Below are positions 1 through 10,800 of a DNA stretch of 40,287 nt, piece by piece; the first letter of the stretch is position 1; every line of letters begins with the position of its first letter. A program made the translations under genes and the position numbers. The notes under the pieces were generated by a model. That model made no database searches. It saw only the letters and a list, made by a program, of their open reading frames with translations, and was not told the DNA's origin. The stretch comes from Bacillota bacterium (GTDB lineage: Bacteria > Bacillota_I > Bacilli_A > RFN20 > CAG-288), in contig JAEWSJ010000034.1 in the NCBI GenBank assembly GCA_023398335.1, forward strand, positions 1 to 40,287, read 5' to 3'.

Positions 1-35
1 GTAGTAACATAATGTACGTACGAATTTTTCAAGTT

Positions 36-85
36 AAAAAAGCCAGATACGAAGCCAATTTTCGGCATTACATCTAGCTTTTTTT
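36..85 (-). terminator. Hairpin downstream of the GHKL ATPase gene
   Basis: Arms at 36-48 (AAAAAAGCCAGAT) and 72-84 pair over 13 bases with one mismatch, and an inner GCC/GGC pair sits in the loop. The A run on the left arm becomes a U run in minus-strand RNA, and the T run on the right serves plus-strand RNA, so it could work in both directions. It lies about 190 bases beyond the stop at 276. The bases between hold no recognisable gene. The stem is AT-rich, so confidence is moderate. Confidence 0.45.
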
Positions 86-275
86 GATTTTTTGGCTTTT
101 ATTCTCTGGCAAACATGGGTTATATCACTTTTCATGATTTTTATCCACCATTATAATGTATTCTTTCACTGCAATAATCCAACTTGGGAATGATAAGTTT
201 TTAGTGATAGTTTTAATAAGAATTTTTATGATACAAACTAATATTTTCTGACATATTAATAATCCTAGATTTTAT

Positions 276-2483
276 CTACATTACATCAATCACTTTTTCA
301 TCAACTGAACTAATAAACGCTTTTATGAAGGATAAAATAACTCTGTTCTTATTATCATCATTTTCGATATTTTCATAGAAATCACCATAGAACAAAGAAA
401 ATAAGACGATTGGTTTAATGATTCTGTTTTTAATTTTTGAAATTTCATCTGATGAAGTTGACAATCCATATACTTCGCTTCTTAATTGATCTGAGTCCAG
501 GCATAATTTAATATCAATCTTTTTATTTACTAAATCTCTTGCAACATCACATATCAAGGTGGCTTCATCAACAATAACTATATTTAAATCTAACCCTTTC
601 GTTGGAGTATTTAGTTCTTTCTCGGGAGTTTTATCGTTTATTACTTCAAATAATATTTTTTCAGATTTTAAGGAAGCCGCTGTATGATTAAAATACATAA
701 ACTGAATTGAATAGCTTCCTTTTTTTAATACTCCAGCATTAATAGAGTACTGAATTCTACCATTCATGAATGTACGTTGTAGATCATAGTAATTCTTATC
801 ATTCAAGAAGCAACAAATAATAGACTCTTCATTGATATGTTTTTGAGCTTTTGTTGTAACAACAAATGTAACATTCTCATCAATATAGAATTTGCGTTTT
901 GTTGAAGTAATATCTAAAGTTGTTATATGGTCTTCATAAATTTCCTCTGGTGTTGGATTGTAATGATGCCCAGTTTTTCCCGGTATTACAGTTCCTGTTT
1001 TCAAGAACTTACTGTATTCGTTTTTCACTTGTTTTGATACTTCATCTAATAGATTTTGATCTATTGATGATAATACTGATTTTTCACCAATAATACCATT
1101 CATCTCAACAAGTTTCTGAGTAGAAGCTAACGCTTTTACTACCTTGTCAAGAAAACCGTGTGTCAAGTCACTATCAACAATACGAGCTCTATCTGTAGTA
1201 AAGAACTTATACTTTTCAGTTTCTAACACATCGAGATTAATTACAACCATCAATCTAAATCTAAGAAAATTTAGTCCAGCATTATTAAGCTTTGTATATT
1301 TTTCTGTAGTAATAGTTTGTCCATTTACAGTGTAAATAATAGGATCATAATAAACATTGAATTGTTCAAAGACTTTCTTACACTCTGCTTCGCTTCCCCA
1401 TTTATCTTCATCATTAGGTAAAAGCATAAAATAATCAATATTATATGATCTGTTATTGTGTTCAATATTTATTGTTCCACAGTAATCTTTTTTTACATAA
1501 CGTTTAGATGTTTTTAATTTCAGTTGTGATCCATAAATAGAACGATTTTGTAAGTGAATATTAGCACTATAATTAGCTCTGTTCTCGATTATTTTAACTG
1601 GCAAACCAACATTAAATAATTCTGTATTAAGATAATCGCCAAGCATTCCTGGTTTTGTAACTTCGTTATCTCTAAAACGTTTAGAAATCTCAGATTCAAC
1701 CATTCTTACTAATGTACCTGATTCTGTATTATTAATAAAATTTTCCATATATTCATCATCACAATGGAAATTCCTGTAATCGAGTTCGGGAATGACATTA
1801 TCAATTGTCATATATACATAAACCAAATTTTTATAATCGATCAATTCAACTCTTTTAATTATAGTGAAAGAAATATGATCATCCTTTTTAGATAGGATAA
1901 TGGTTGCATAGGTGAAAGGTAATGAAGTAGATCCACCTTGTCCGAATGCACCAATCAAGTATGACTTATCTCTGGATAATTTATTGCCATGATTTATAGA
2001 TAAAATAGTGCTCTCGAATTCGCTACCTAATAGACCTGTACCCTTATCAATAATATCGAAGGTTGGTTTATTCGACTTTGAACCATCATTAACAGCTAAT
2101 ATAACTTGATTTTCAGCATCTTTAGCTAAAGATCTATCAACATTATCGTTTATAACGTCTTGCATGTTAGAGTAATACTTAGGAAAGGCTTTTCTTATAA
2201 CTGCACCAGAATCTTTGGCCGAAGTTATAGAGCATTTATTCTTTTGATTTTCAATAACAGCATCAATAGCATTTGTAATGCGTTCAACCAATCCTTTCTC
2301 GCCAGTGGTTAATTGTCCTACATTAGATCCATTAGAGCTACTACTTCCAAGAAATCTGTAATATTTCTTTATTTTATCGAATGACAGATTTTTTTCATTC
2401 AAGTTTAATCCTGTATATTTTTTTAGTAGTTCATCTACTTGTGTTTCTTTATAAATAGAAAGTACTTCTTCAATTCTAATCAT
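276..2483 (-). CDS. GHKL (Hsp90/MutL/MORC-like) ATPase, putative defence protein
   Basis: This 735-residue protein has the three ATP-binding motifs of the GHKL fold near its N terminus. They are an N-box ERITNAIDA (E67, N71, D74), a G1 box DKGTG (D146, G148, G150) and a glycine-rich lid GAFGQGGS (178-185). The rest is too divergent to assign to Hsp90, MutL or MORC by eye. Residues about 530-635 look like a beta-sandwich, and the C-terminal 100 residues look helical. GHKL ATPases of the MutL/MORC type are known in restriction-modification-like and defence operons. The gene follows an AIPR gene by 10 bases and has its own TAGGAGG site, so the two are co-transcribed. No nuclease motif is visible, so any effector activity may lie in the partner. 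The ATPase fold is secure; the role in phage defence is inferred from the partner and the XRE gene. Confidence 0.82.
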   Translation of the reverse strand: MIRIEEVLSIYKETQVDELLKKYTGLNLNEKNLSFDKIKKYYRFLGSSSSNGSNVGQLTTGEKGLVERITNAIDAVIENQKNKCSITSAKDSGAVIRKAFPKYYSNMQDVINDNVDRSLAKDAENQVILAVNDGSKSNKPTFDIIDKGTGLLGSEFESTILSINHGNKLSRDKSYLIGAFGQGGSTSLPFTYATIILSKKDDHISFTIIKRVELIDYKNLVYVYMTIDNVIPELDYRNFHCDDEYMENFINNTESGTLVRMVESEISKRFRDNEVTKPGMLGDYLNTELFNVGLPVKIIENRANYSANIHLQNRSIYGSQLKLKTSKRYVKKDYCGTINIEHNNRSYNIDYFMLLPNDEDKWGSEAECKKVFEQFNVYYDPIIYTVNGQTITTEKYTKLNNAGLNFLRFRLMVVINLDVLETEKYKFFTTDRARIVDSDLTHGFLDKVVKALASTQKLVEMNGIIGEKSVLSSIDQNLLDEVSKQVKNEYSKFLKTGTVIPGKTGHHYNPTPEEIYEDHITTLDITSTKRKFYIDENVTFVVTTKAQKHINEESIICCFLNDKNYYDLQRTFMNGRIQYSINAGVLKKGSYSIQFMYFNHTAASLKSEKILFEVINDKTPEKELNTPTKGLDLNIVIVDEATLICDVARDLVNKKIDIKLCLDSDQLRSEVYGLSTSSDEISKIKNRIIKPIVLFSLFYGDFYENIENDDNKNRVILSFIKAFISSVDEKVIDVM

Positions 2484-2493
2484 AATTGGCCTC

Positions 2494-3705
2494 CTACATA
2501 GAAGTCATAGTAGTCATTTTGACTTGCATAAATAATGTTTGCCATAAATTACTATTTTTCCCAGTTGCATTTGGATTATTTCCTAAATCGCGAGACATTT
2601 GAATTGTACTAGCCACTAGGTTACTTCCCAACTCATTTAAAACTTTGATTGGATCCGCTATCCATTCATACTTTCCGTCTTTTTCTCTGACCAATGCTCT
2701 AAAAGCGCCTAAGATAGGAAATATAAAACCATTTGGAGAACTATAATCCATTTCATATTCATAGAACTTTGATTTATATTTTTCTTTCCCTGGTTTAACC
2801 ATAGAGACGCCGGTAATTGAGCCATATTTTTTTACTCCAGCAAATTCACCTTTATAAAACTCCGGCATTCTTGTTTCAAGTTCATCGTAAAGTTTTGCAA
2901 TTTGTGGCATTATATCTTTCATCTTATAGTAAGGGTTTGTGGTTTGATCTGCCTCATGATGTTTATGCTCATCAATATAGTAATCACTGCACGATTTTTT
3001 ACTAGAATATGATGCAATTGGTACAGGATTTAATTTATCTGTTGGGTATCTGTCGATATTAAAAAGATTTAAGACTGCTAAAACATCGGCAACATCAATT
3101 CTTTTTACATCATTTTGTTTATAACTAATATCATTAAAAAATCTTTCGTTTCTGAATGCATCCTTTATTAATTCAAATCTATTTTCTAATTCTGCGATTG
3201 CTTGATCACTAACTTGGACAGATGTATTTCTTGCACCTGCTAGTTGTTCAAACATATCTTCAATACCAGTAAGCACCTCTATTTTTACAAATTGCTCTCC
3301 TGCTTCAAGTTGATCTCTAAAATCTTTAATGATGGCGTATGTATGGCCACCATCAACATTTCCGTGTACTGAAAGATCTTCAAATAATACTGTTACAATA
3401 TTTTCCTCATTATTATATGAGACGGTTTTTGCAGAAAGAAGCATTCCTCTATTTAGCAAATAAAAATTTCTTTCCGTATGATTTGTTAATGATGTTTGAA
3501 TTTTTTTAGCAACTTTTGTTTTTTCATTTTGCATTCTAGGGTTTGTTCCCATTGGAATGTCAGTTGGTAAATCTTTTACATCACAAACTAATACATACAT
3601 TTCTGGTTTCGTTTCACCTACATTATCTGATTTAATGTAAGGGTTGGGAATTTTTCTAAAGCTTGAGACCTTAAACTTTAATTCCATCTTATTATTTTTG
3701 CTCAT
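2494..3705 (-). CDS. AIPR-family (abortive infection phage resistance) protein
   Basis: This 403-residue protein matches the AIPR pattern in order. There is a conserved NRG segment (RNFYLLNRGMLLSAK, about 79-93), then a VDGGHT turn (118-122) where the family usually has VNGxQT, then a beta strand VKIEVLTG, and then an NTSVQVSDQAIAELENRF segment that corresponds to the family's TNsQnxVsxxDL motif. AIPR proteins are linked to abortive infection; their biochemical activity is poorly defined. It is first in a two-gene operon with the GHKL ATPase and has a GAGG-type ribosome site before ATG at 3705. The VDGGHT turn also resembles the DGQHR motif of DndB-like proteins, but the following Asn-rich segment favours AIPR. 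It is divergent from a small XRE regulator, with 160 bases between them. Confidence 0.72.
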   Translation of the reverse strand: MSKNNKMELKFKVSSFRKIPNPYIKSDNVGETKPEMYVLVCDVKDLPTDIPMGTNPRMQNEKTKVAKKIQTSLTNHTERNFYLLNRGMLLSAKTVSYNNEENIVTVLFEDLSVHGNVDGGHTYAIIKDFRDQLEAGEQFVKIEVLTGIEDMFEQLAGARNTSVQVSDQAIAELENRFELIKDAFRNERFFNDISYKQNDVKRIDVADVLAVLNLFNIDRYPTDKLNPVPIASYSSKKSCSDYYIDEHKHHEADQTTNPYYKMKDIMPQIAKLYDELETRMPEFYKGEFAGVKKYGSITGVSMVKPGKEKYKSKFYEYEMDYSSPNGFIFPILGAFRALVREKDGKYEWIADPIKVLNELGSNLVASTIQMSRDLGNNPNATGKNSNLWQTLFMQVKMTTMTSM

Positions 3706-3796
3706 AATGAGACCTCTTTTCTCTGCTTCTTTTTATAGCCAAGCAGTGGCAATAATGCATACAGGATTACCTCATGCAACTATATTTTATTTCTTT

Positions 3797-3828
3797 TTGA
3801 TATTTATCTCAACGTCATATATAGCGTT
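3797..3828 (+). promoter_or_regulatory. Candidate promoter and operator of the XRE gene
   Basis: A TTGATA-like -35 lies at 3797-3802 and a TATATA -10 at 3818-3823. An imperfect palindrome at 3811-3828 (AACG, ten bases, CGTT) covers the -10. A palindrome over the promoter fits autoregulation by the XRE protein encoded just downstream, as in controller proteins of restriction-modification systems. This is a by-eye call; the 15-base spacer is short. Confidence 0.3.
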
Positions 3829-3865
3829 ATTATGAAAATATGGTAATATATGTGAAGGTGATATT

Positions 3866-4120
3866 GTGACAAAGAAAAAAAGAAACATCGATAACAACTA
3901 TAGATATCGATTAGGACAAAACATCGCGAGAATAAGAAAAGAGGAAACAGGATACACTCAAGAAGATATGGAATTGTATACAGGCATTTCCCGTGCTTAT
4001 TACGGAAGAATTGAATTAGGTGTTCACGCAGCCACTATCGATGTTCTAATAAAAATAGCAGACACACTGAATATTCCACTATACAGATTATTTTTAGATT
4101 CAAATGATCGACCAATATAA
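3866..4120 (+). CDS. XRE-family (HTH_3) transcriptional regulator, controller-like
   Basis: This 84-residue protein is a single helix-turn-helix domain. It has RLGQNIARIRKEETGYTQ at 14-31, a recognition helix around SRAYYGRIELG and the family C-terminal helix VLIKIADTLNIPLYRLF. It starts at GTG 3866, with GAAGGTGAT as ribosome site. It is the size of stand-alone controller proteins that regulate restriction-modification or other defence genes. It is divergent from the AIPR-GHKL operon and is the obvious candidate for its regulator. Its stop overlaps the first bases of a transposase remnant in another frame, so the right edge of the cassette coincides with old mobile-element DNA. Confidence 0.85.
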   Translation: MTKKKRNIDNNYRYRLGQNIARIRKEETGYTQEDMELYTGISRAYYGRIELGVHAATIDVLIKIADTLNIPLYRLFLDSNDRPI

Positions 4121-4262
4121 TAATCCGATCACAAAAAGCAACCAAACTCAATTACAAGTTGTAACGATTAATTACGAAAGACCTGCTCCATCATTAAAAT
4201 ATAAAACACCAATTCAGTTTAAAGAAAAATATATGAAAAATTGTCAGAATTCCGTTTACTAA
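4104..4262 (+). pseudogene. C-terminal remnant of a DDE (rve-type) transposase
   Basis: An open frame here ends with INYERPAPSLKYKTPIQF and a short basic tail. That matches the C-terminal signature of integrase-core transposases (YNxERPHxxLxYKTPxEF) seen in IS3-, IS481- and related families. Only about the last 30-45 residues remain and the catalytic DDE residues are gone. The frame overlaps the XRE gene end by 17 bases, so the true junction is near 4120. It is followed directly by the tandem repeats at 4289-4370, which would be the element's terminus. The family cannot be assigned from so short a piece. Confidence 0.6.
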
Positions 4263-4288
4263 TGCATTCTAAGAAACTTTTTATGAAC

Positions 4289-4370
4289 CATTTCACGAGT
4301 GCACCCCCTACCCTTTATCAATTTAACGAGTGCACCCCCCTAAGGTAATCCATTTAACGAGTGAGCGATG
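4289..4370 (+). repeat. Three tandem IS-end-like repeats
   Basis: The core TTtAACGAGTGCACCCCCcTA occurs at 4289-4310 (with TTTCACGAG) and at 4319-4342. A third, partial copy at 4350-4370 reads TTTAACGAGTGAGCG. The spacing is about 30 bases. Multiple short direct repeats at an element end are typical of transposase-binding sites, for example in IS21-like or Tn7-like ends. They lie just past the transposase remnant, so they are most likely the right end of that lost element. There are too few units, with no proper spacers, for a CRISPR. Confidence 0.55.
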
Positions 4371-4463
4371 TTTTCTCTTCAAAAGAGACTAAAAACGACC
4401 TCTACAACGGGGCCGGAATTATGGGATAATCAGAAAGTCCCGATTTAACGGCATTTTTAGCAC

Positions 4464-4496
4464 AAAAAAATGTGACACGCATTGTATCACATTTGT
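4464..4496 (-). terminator. Terminator of the tRNA-Ala gene
   Basis: Read on the minus strand, AAATGTGA (4494-4487) pairs with TCACATTT (4475-4468) and runs into a T tract. It begins about 13 bases after the tRNA's CCA end, as expected for a tRNA terminator. Confidence 0.75.
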
Positions 4497-4506
4497 CGTT
4501 TTAATA

Positions 4507-4582
4507 TGGTGGAGCTGACGAGGATCGAACTCGCTACCTTCTCGTTGCGAACGAGACGCTCTCCCAGATGAGCTACAGCCCC
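4507..4582 (-). tRNA. tRNA-Ala (anticodon CGC)
   Basis: The minus strand folds as a complete 76-base tRNA. The acceptor GGGGCTG/CAGCTCC has the G3-U70 wobble pair that identifies alanine tRNA. A normal D arm follows, then an anticodon stem TCTCG/CGAGA with loop TTCGCAA (anticodon CGC, reading GCG), a T arm with TTCGATC, discriminator A and an encoded CCA. CGC is a minor alanine anticodon that supplements TGC in some genomes. It is followed by its own terminator. Because the defence-like genes and IS scrap lie on its 3' side, it could be an integration landmark. Confidence 0.96.
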
Positions 4583-4765
4583 AAAACGACCTTATTTAAA
4601 CTATCATAAAATGGCAAATATTACAAGATTATAGTTAAAAGAGATAGAAATCATCTTGAAAAAAATAATATATATATAATATATATATTAAAAATAGTTT
4701 TGCTGCCGAACTATTCAATGATAAAACAGTTTATATTAGTTGTTTTTTTGTGTAAACTATTCTCA

Positions 4766-4782
4766 ACGCAAGATTCTTGCGT
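4766..4782. promoter_or_regulatory. Palindrome just upstream of the giant surface protein gene
   Basis: ACGCAAG, ATT, CTTGCGT is a perfect inverted repeat with 7-base arms. It ends 15 bases before the AAAGGA ribosome site (4798-4803). It could be an operator or an RNA hairpin in the leader. The bases upstream (about 4660-4690) are alternating AT and hold possible but undefined promoter elements. Confidence 0.35.
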
Positions 4783-4812
4783 ATGTTTTGTATTGTGAAA
4801 GGACATTTATTG

Positions 4813-7800
4813 ATGCTTAAAAGAACTAAAATCATTATCTTTGGTTCGCTGTTTGCTTTAATTGGCTCAGTTGGTGGCGTTTTTGCATACAAGATGTTAA
4901 ATACAGGCGGTACTGGTGGCGATGTTGCGGATGTTAATGATCCAAAACTAACTTCTAGATATGACGCTAATGATAATAATATTCAAGTTCCAGATACATT
5001 AAGTCAATCAGATGAAGATTTTAAGAAAATTTTATATATAACAAATGGTGAGTTCCATCGTTCTTCTTACTATACAGCTTCAGCTAGTGGTGTGGTAAAG
5101 GCCTCAGTAATGGGAATACCATATGATCAAAGCGTTTCTTCAAGAAGAACCAAAAACAATGAAGATATATTCTTTGAAACTACTTCGCTATCATTCTTTG
5201 TGAAGACAAGCGAACAAAGATATACAAATCCAAATTCATGGTTAGTAAGAAAAGGACAAAACCCAACTGAAAGAGGTGCTGATTATTCTTCTTCGCAAGT
5301 TAGTGCATTAACTAAAGATGCTTATTACGAAAGATATGGACAAGTATCTCAAGATATTTGTAATTATGTTATTAATGACTATACTTATGTTTCTGCAAAA
5401 TATAACGGTGAAACTGATGGAATATATTCTTTTACATATGTTTTAGATTCATCTGTTTCTTGTGAAAAATATAAACGTGAAGTTCAATATATGTCAGGAG
5501 CTTCTGGCTACCCAACATTTTCTACTTCAGAATTAACGATTAATATTGATAAGGACTTCCAAGTTAAATCAATGACTTCGCATGATGTTTATGATATCTC
5601 TATGCCTGGTATTGGTAGTTTAACTTGTTCTTCTTCAATTACTGAAAATTATACATATTCCACTTCGGAAATTAACGTAAGTGAAAAATCTTCATTTGAA
5701 CCATTTTTCGGTACTACAAATAATGTTGTCGATAATGATAAAACTGCAATTACATATTTAGGTGAAGCTTTTTCACCTCTTTTATCAACTAAAGATCCAA
5801 TTAATGCGGAAATTAATGCAACAATAAACGAAAAACCAATTAATATTTATGCTTCGATAGATTTAGCCAATAAAGTTTATAATATTTCACTTAATGATCA
5901 GATTGATTTGAAATATGTTGGTAATAACGTTTACGTTATGACCGATGATAATTGTTTCTTAGTTAGTTCTGATGAATTAGGTGCATTAATTAAAAAGTAT
6001 AACGTTTCTACTTCGGTTGAAGGCTTGGACTTAAGTTCACTACTTACTAATCCAATTGTCGCTGAAGTTATTGCTAATATTGAATTAACAAAAACTGAAA
6101 CCGCTGTTCAAGTAAGTCTTCCTCTTGATATCGGTCAAGTTAATATCAACATGAACCGTGATAGTGATGACAAAGTCACTTTAAAAAATATTGATGGACA
6201 AGTTTCTTATCAAGGATTAAATGCTTCTTTTGCAGTAAATCTTGCTGCTTCTCAACATACGTATAAAAAAATACCAACAGAAGTTAATGAATTCAAGAAT
6301 TTAACCTCATTAGCTGATAAAGTCGAAAGTATTGTTAATTCCAAGGGAATTGAAGGTGATATTTCTTTATCTACTTCAATTGCATCTCAAGAAATTGGTA
6401 TTTCCGGTCATTATGCGGCTGATTTATCTTCTTCTGCAATTAAGTATAATTTTGCTCTAGCAATTTCTTATAATTCAAAAGAATATAATTTAATTCTTAA
6501 TGGAACTAAAGAAGAATTATACGTTTTCTTTGGTGATTCATTTGTAGTAAAGACAACATATAAAGAATTATCCGCTCTTATTTCTTCAATATTAGTTGAT
6601 AATGGAGTTTCTGCCAATGAAGATTTGTTAACCAATGTTATATCAAATTTAGACATTACTGTTATTGTTGATACGATTGAAAGCATTCTTAACAAAGTAA
6701 AGACGGGTGATACTTCTATTACTGTTGGATTAGATTTAATCAATTACAATTTAGGAAATATCGATATTGTTCTTGATTATTCTTCTAACTTATCTTTAGG
6801 TATTGGTAATTATGGTTCAATTACAGTTCTACCATTAGAATCCACTATCGAGACAGTTTCTCCTTCTTCCTATGTTTCAATTGATGCTTTAAATAAAATA
6901 TATTCATCCGTTAAGAACTTAATGAGTGGAAAATATGATGTTACATTAGATTCATTTAATTATGGTGATTTATTATTAAATGGTAAAGTTACTGTTGATG
7001 CTACAGATACTTCTAATGTTTCTTTGGAAGGAACTTTAGCAGTAAAATATCATGAATTTAATGTAAATATTTCGTTCTCATATATTAATCATGTTGCTTA
7101 CCTTAAATTAAATGATAATGTAAAAATTAAGATGAGCGATGAAGAAATAAAAGGACTTATTTCTAGATTTACAAATACTGAAGGAACTAATTCACTTGAT
7201 TTAGATTCATTATTAAAAGATTTACCAGTTTTAGATATACTTAATTCGTTATTAATTGATAATTCAGGAAATGTAAGTGTTAGTGTTCCTCTTAACTTTG
7301 TAAATATTGATGATGTAATTAATATTACTTTATCTGCTGATTCAGTTATATCGATTAAAGATAAAAACAACATTGGTTCCGCATATATTTCTTCGAGTAA
7401 AAAAACATTAGTCGCTCCAAAAGATGATGGTAAATACATTACTATTGACGACGTGGATAAGTTGATTAATGTTGTTAATGAGATGAAGAAATACGTTGAA
7501 AAAGGCGAGTATTCATTCTCTGTTTCTACAGGTGTTGTTTATAACGAGGTTTTATATCCTGTAACAATTGATGTTCGTGCTACATATAAAGATTCGATAA
7601 TAACTTTTAAAGCTGATATTTATACAACATTCCAAGGTAATAAGTTATCTGGAACTATCATATATGATGGCAGCTATTTCTACATTGATTTATTAGGTGT
7701 AAAAGTAAAGTTATCTTATGATGCTGGTTTGGAATTATTAACTACATTGGGAAACAAATATGGAATTGATACATCTTTCTTAACTTCATTAACTTCTTCT

Positions 7801-10800
7801 AAGAAAGCACTTAATATTTCTTCACTTTCTATTAATGATGTTATTTCTTCCTTATCAATGGATAATGGAAAACTTGAATTAATTCTTAATTTAAGTTCTT
7901 TCTATACTTCTTTGAATGAGTTTAAGATTGCAGTTTCAATTGATGAGAACAATGAGATTAGTTCTGTGTCAACTAGCAGTATTATTTTAGATTCATCTGC
8001 TATTGTTCTTGGACCAACTATTTCAATAAATTATGGAGATTCTAGTTTTGATTATTGTTCATTAATTAATAAGAATGAATATTTAGACTTGTCTTCTGTC
8101 TCTTCTATCGACGCTGACTTTATTACAAGCGTCGAAGAAATGATCAAGACTGATAACTTCTCCGCTAAAATTAATGTTGAAGTTGCAGGAGTAAGTATCG
8201 ACTTAAATGTATACTTCAATGTATCTACTTTAAGCATGAGCGTAAATGGCACAGTAAGTTATGAAGGTATTACTCTTGATCTCGATATTAAGTATCTAGA
8301 AAAAGTCTTATACGTTGATGTCTTCTCCGCTTCTCACTCCGTCTTAAAATATCAAGGTAGTATTAATGATATTAAAGATTTAGTAAGTTATATTTCTACT
8401 TCCTTCAACTTAGGAATTAACGCAGATGTTAATACCAAGATTGAAGTTAGTACACTTCTTACTTATATCGCTAAGTTCAATACATATATTAAGGATATTA
8501 GTTTCACTTCTACTTCCGCTTCAATAAGCTTAGATTTAAGTGAATTCAATTTAGGAACTTATGTAGTTAGCTATTCAACTTCAAAGACAATAAAAGTTGA
8601 CTCTTCTAAATACGGTGTTATCACCGCACAAACAGAAGAGACAAATAAAGTTGCTGAAGAAGTAAATGGAACATATTTAACTACCGAGGATGTCAAAGTA
8701 TATATCGATGAAGTTAAAGAAATCTTAAATTCGAAGAATTTCTCCTTCGCCTTAGAAAGCTTAACTTATAAAGGTATAACATTATCCAATGTTTCCGCTT
8801 CCGTAAATATCGCTTCCGGATTAAGCTTCGGTATTAATGGCGACATTAATTACGAAACAAACGACGCAGCAATAAAAGGAACCTTCTACCTTGTCTTAAA
8901 AGATAATAAACTTTATGTTACTGTTGGTGGAACCAATATCATCATTGAAAAAGATGATGTAATGAGTATCATTGATTCAGTTAATAACTCTTTGAATTTA
9001 GGACTTGATATTACTTCAATCTCTGCACTCGTTAATAAAGTGTTAGCCTTAGATTTCAGCAGTGAAAAAGTAGAAGGAACTTCCTTCGTCTTAACTGATG
9101 ACATTAAGTCTCTAATCAATAATGTTTTATCTAATATATCTCTTACTTCTTCTTCACTTAAAGTAAGTCTAAATGTCGACGCTTTAGTAAAAGGAATTGA
9201 GATAGGTGATATAACAGTTGAGTACAACTTAGCTAATAATGAAGTAAGAGTAAATAGTACTTCATTAATTACAAATGCAGTAGTGATTTATAATTCTAAA
9301 TCTACAGTAGTCGTTCCAACTTATGAAGCTTATTTGTCTTCTTCTTCCTTAGTAAGCTTAGCTAAATCAGGCTTAAATATCTATGAAGATATTAAGAATA
9401 AGGATATAAGTTATAACTTCAGTTTAATTTCTCCATTAACCTTAACTTATAAAGATAAGAATATCGTAATTAAGAGTCTAACTGCTTCGATTAAATATAC
9501 GGAAGATTCCTTATATGTCTTACTTAACACAGTAGTAAATTACGATAAAAACGATATTGCTATTGAAGGTGTCTTAAATAATGAAGTTATTTATCTTAAT
9601 GTAAATAACGCTAAAGTCAGTATCGCTCAAAAAGATTTAATGACTGTAATTAATACCGTCTTAACTAAATATAAAATCGATACTACAATTAATTTAGGAA
9701 AGATTGAACTTAACTTAAATGAAGTCTTAGATTCAATCGTATCCAAAGATAATGAAATAAGTTTAGTCGTGAATTATCAAGGCTATACCTTTAAACCAGT
9801 CTTAGGAATCACCTCTTCAAGATTAACCAGTGTCAGTCTAAATGGCATGAGTGTTAAAGAAGTAACCTTCACTGGTGTAAATGTTTCAGTAGCTAAATCC
9901 GCTATCGAAGAAAAAGAAATCACCGCTAGTGATTATCTTAACTTGTCTTCTGTCTCTTCTATCGACGCTGACTTTATTACAAGCGTCGAAGAAATGATCA
10001 AGATTAAGAAGTATGAATTATCGTCAACTACTATCTCATTAGGTGATTTCACAATTATCATTGGTGGTGTTATCGACCTTACTTCATACACTATTCCAAC
10101 TAACTTGAATTCGATTTCTACTATTCTTAATGGTTTATCTTTATCATTATCTGGTGCGGTAAGCTATAAGAACAACGAATATCCATTTGATATTAAAGTG
10201 AGTAAAGATGGAACTATCTATGTTTATATAGGTTCTATTACTTCTTTAACTGCTCAAGTTGCATTCAAAGGAAATATCAGTGATATTCAAGGTATCTACG
10301 ATTATGTTTGTGAAAAGTTTGGATTAACAAAACAAGATATAGCTCTTCCTTCTATTGATACTTCAACCGCAGGAATCTTAGCTATTGTGTCAAAACTTAA
10401 TCAAATTCTTTCTGTCAATTCTATCAAAGGAACTTCATTAGATATTAACGTTAATTTGAATTCATTTGGATTCGATTATGTAATTAACCTTATATATAAT
10501 GTTGATCAAACAATCGGAGTAAAGGTTACTTCTAATAATGAAGTTATTGCTAATGCTAAATTAGGCTCTACTAAATCTAGCGTCGCAGAAATTACTTCAC
10601 TTACAAATTACTTAACAGCAGCAGATGTTAAATCTTACATAGACGAAATTATATACATTAAGTCAATTAATAAATTGAGTGGTACATTCAATGCCTTACT
10701 TAATATGACAATAGGTAACAATATCAATCTTGCTAACATGACAGTTGCAGTTGAATTTGAAATTGATTTATCAACTTCATTTAATTTCTATGTTAAGTTA

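Noticed and set aside
2494..3705. Reading of the AIPR gene as a DndB/DGQHR protein because of VDGGHT
   Set aside because: The DGQHR core is not matched, and the NRG and NTSVQVSDQ segments follow the AIPR order. No dnd or other phosphorothioate genes are nearby.
4289..4370. Three similar units at about 30-base spacing as a CRISPR array
   Set aside because: Units are imperfect, the gaps are under 10 bases and there are no cas genes. They sit at the end of a transposase remnant and fit transposase-binding repeats.
4660..4695. Alternating AT tract as a replication origin or DnaA region
   Set aside because: No DnaA boxes were seen and no origin-linked genes are near. It is more likely the promoter region of the giant gene.
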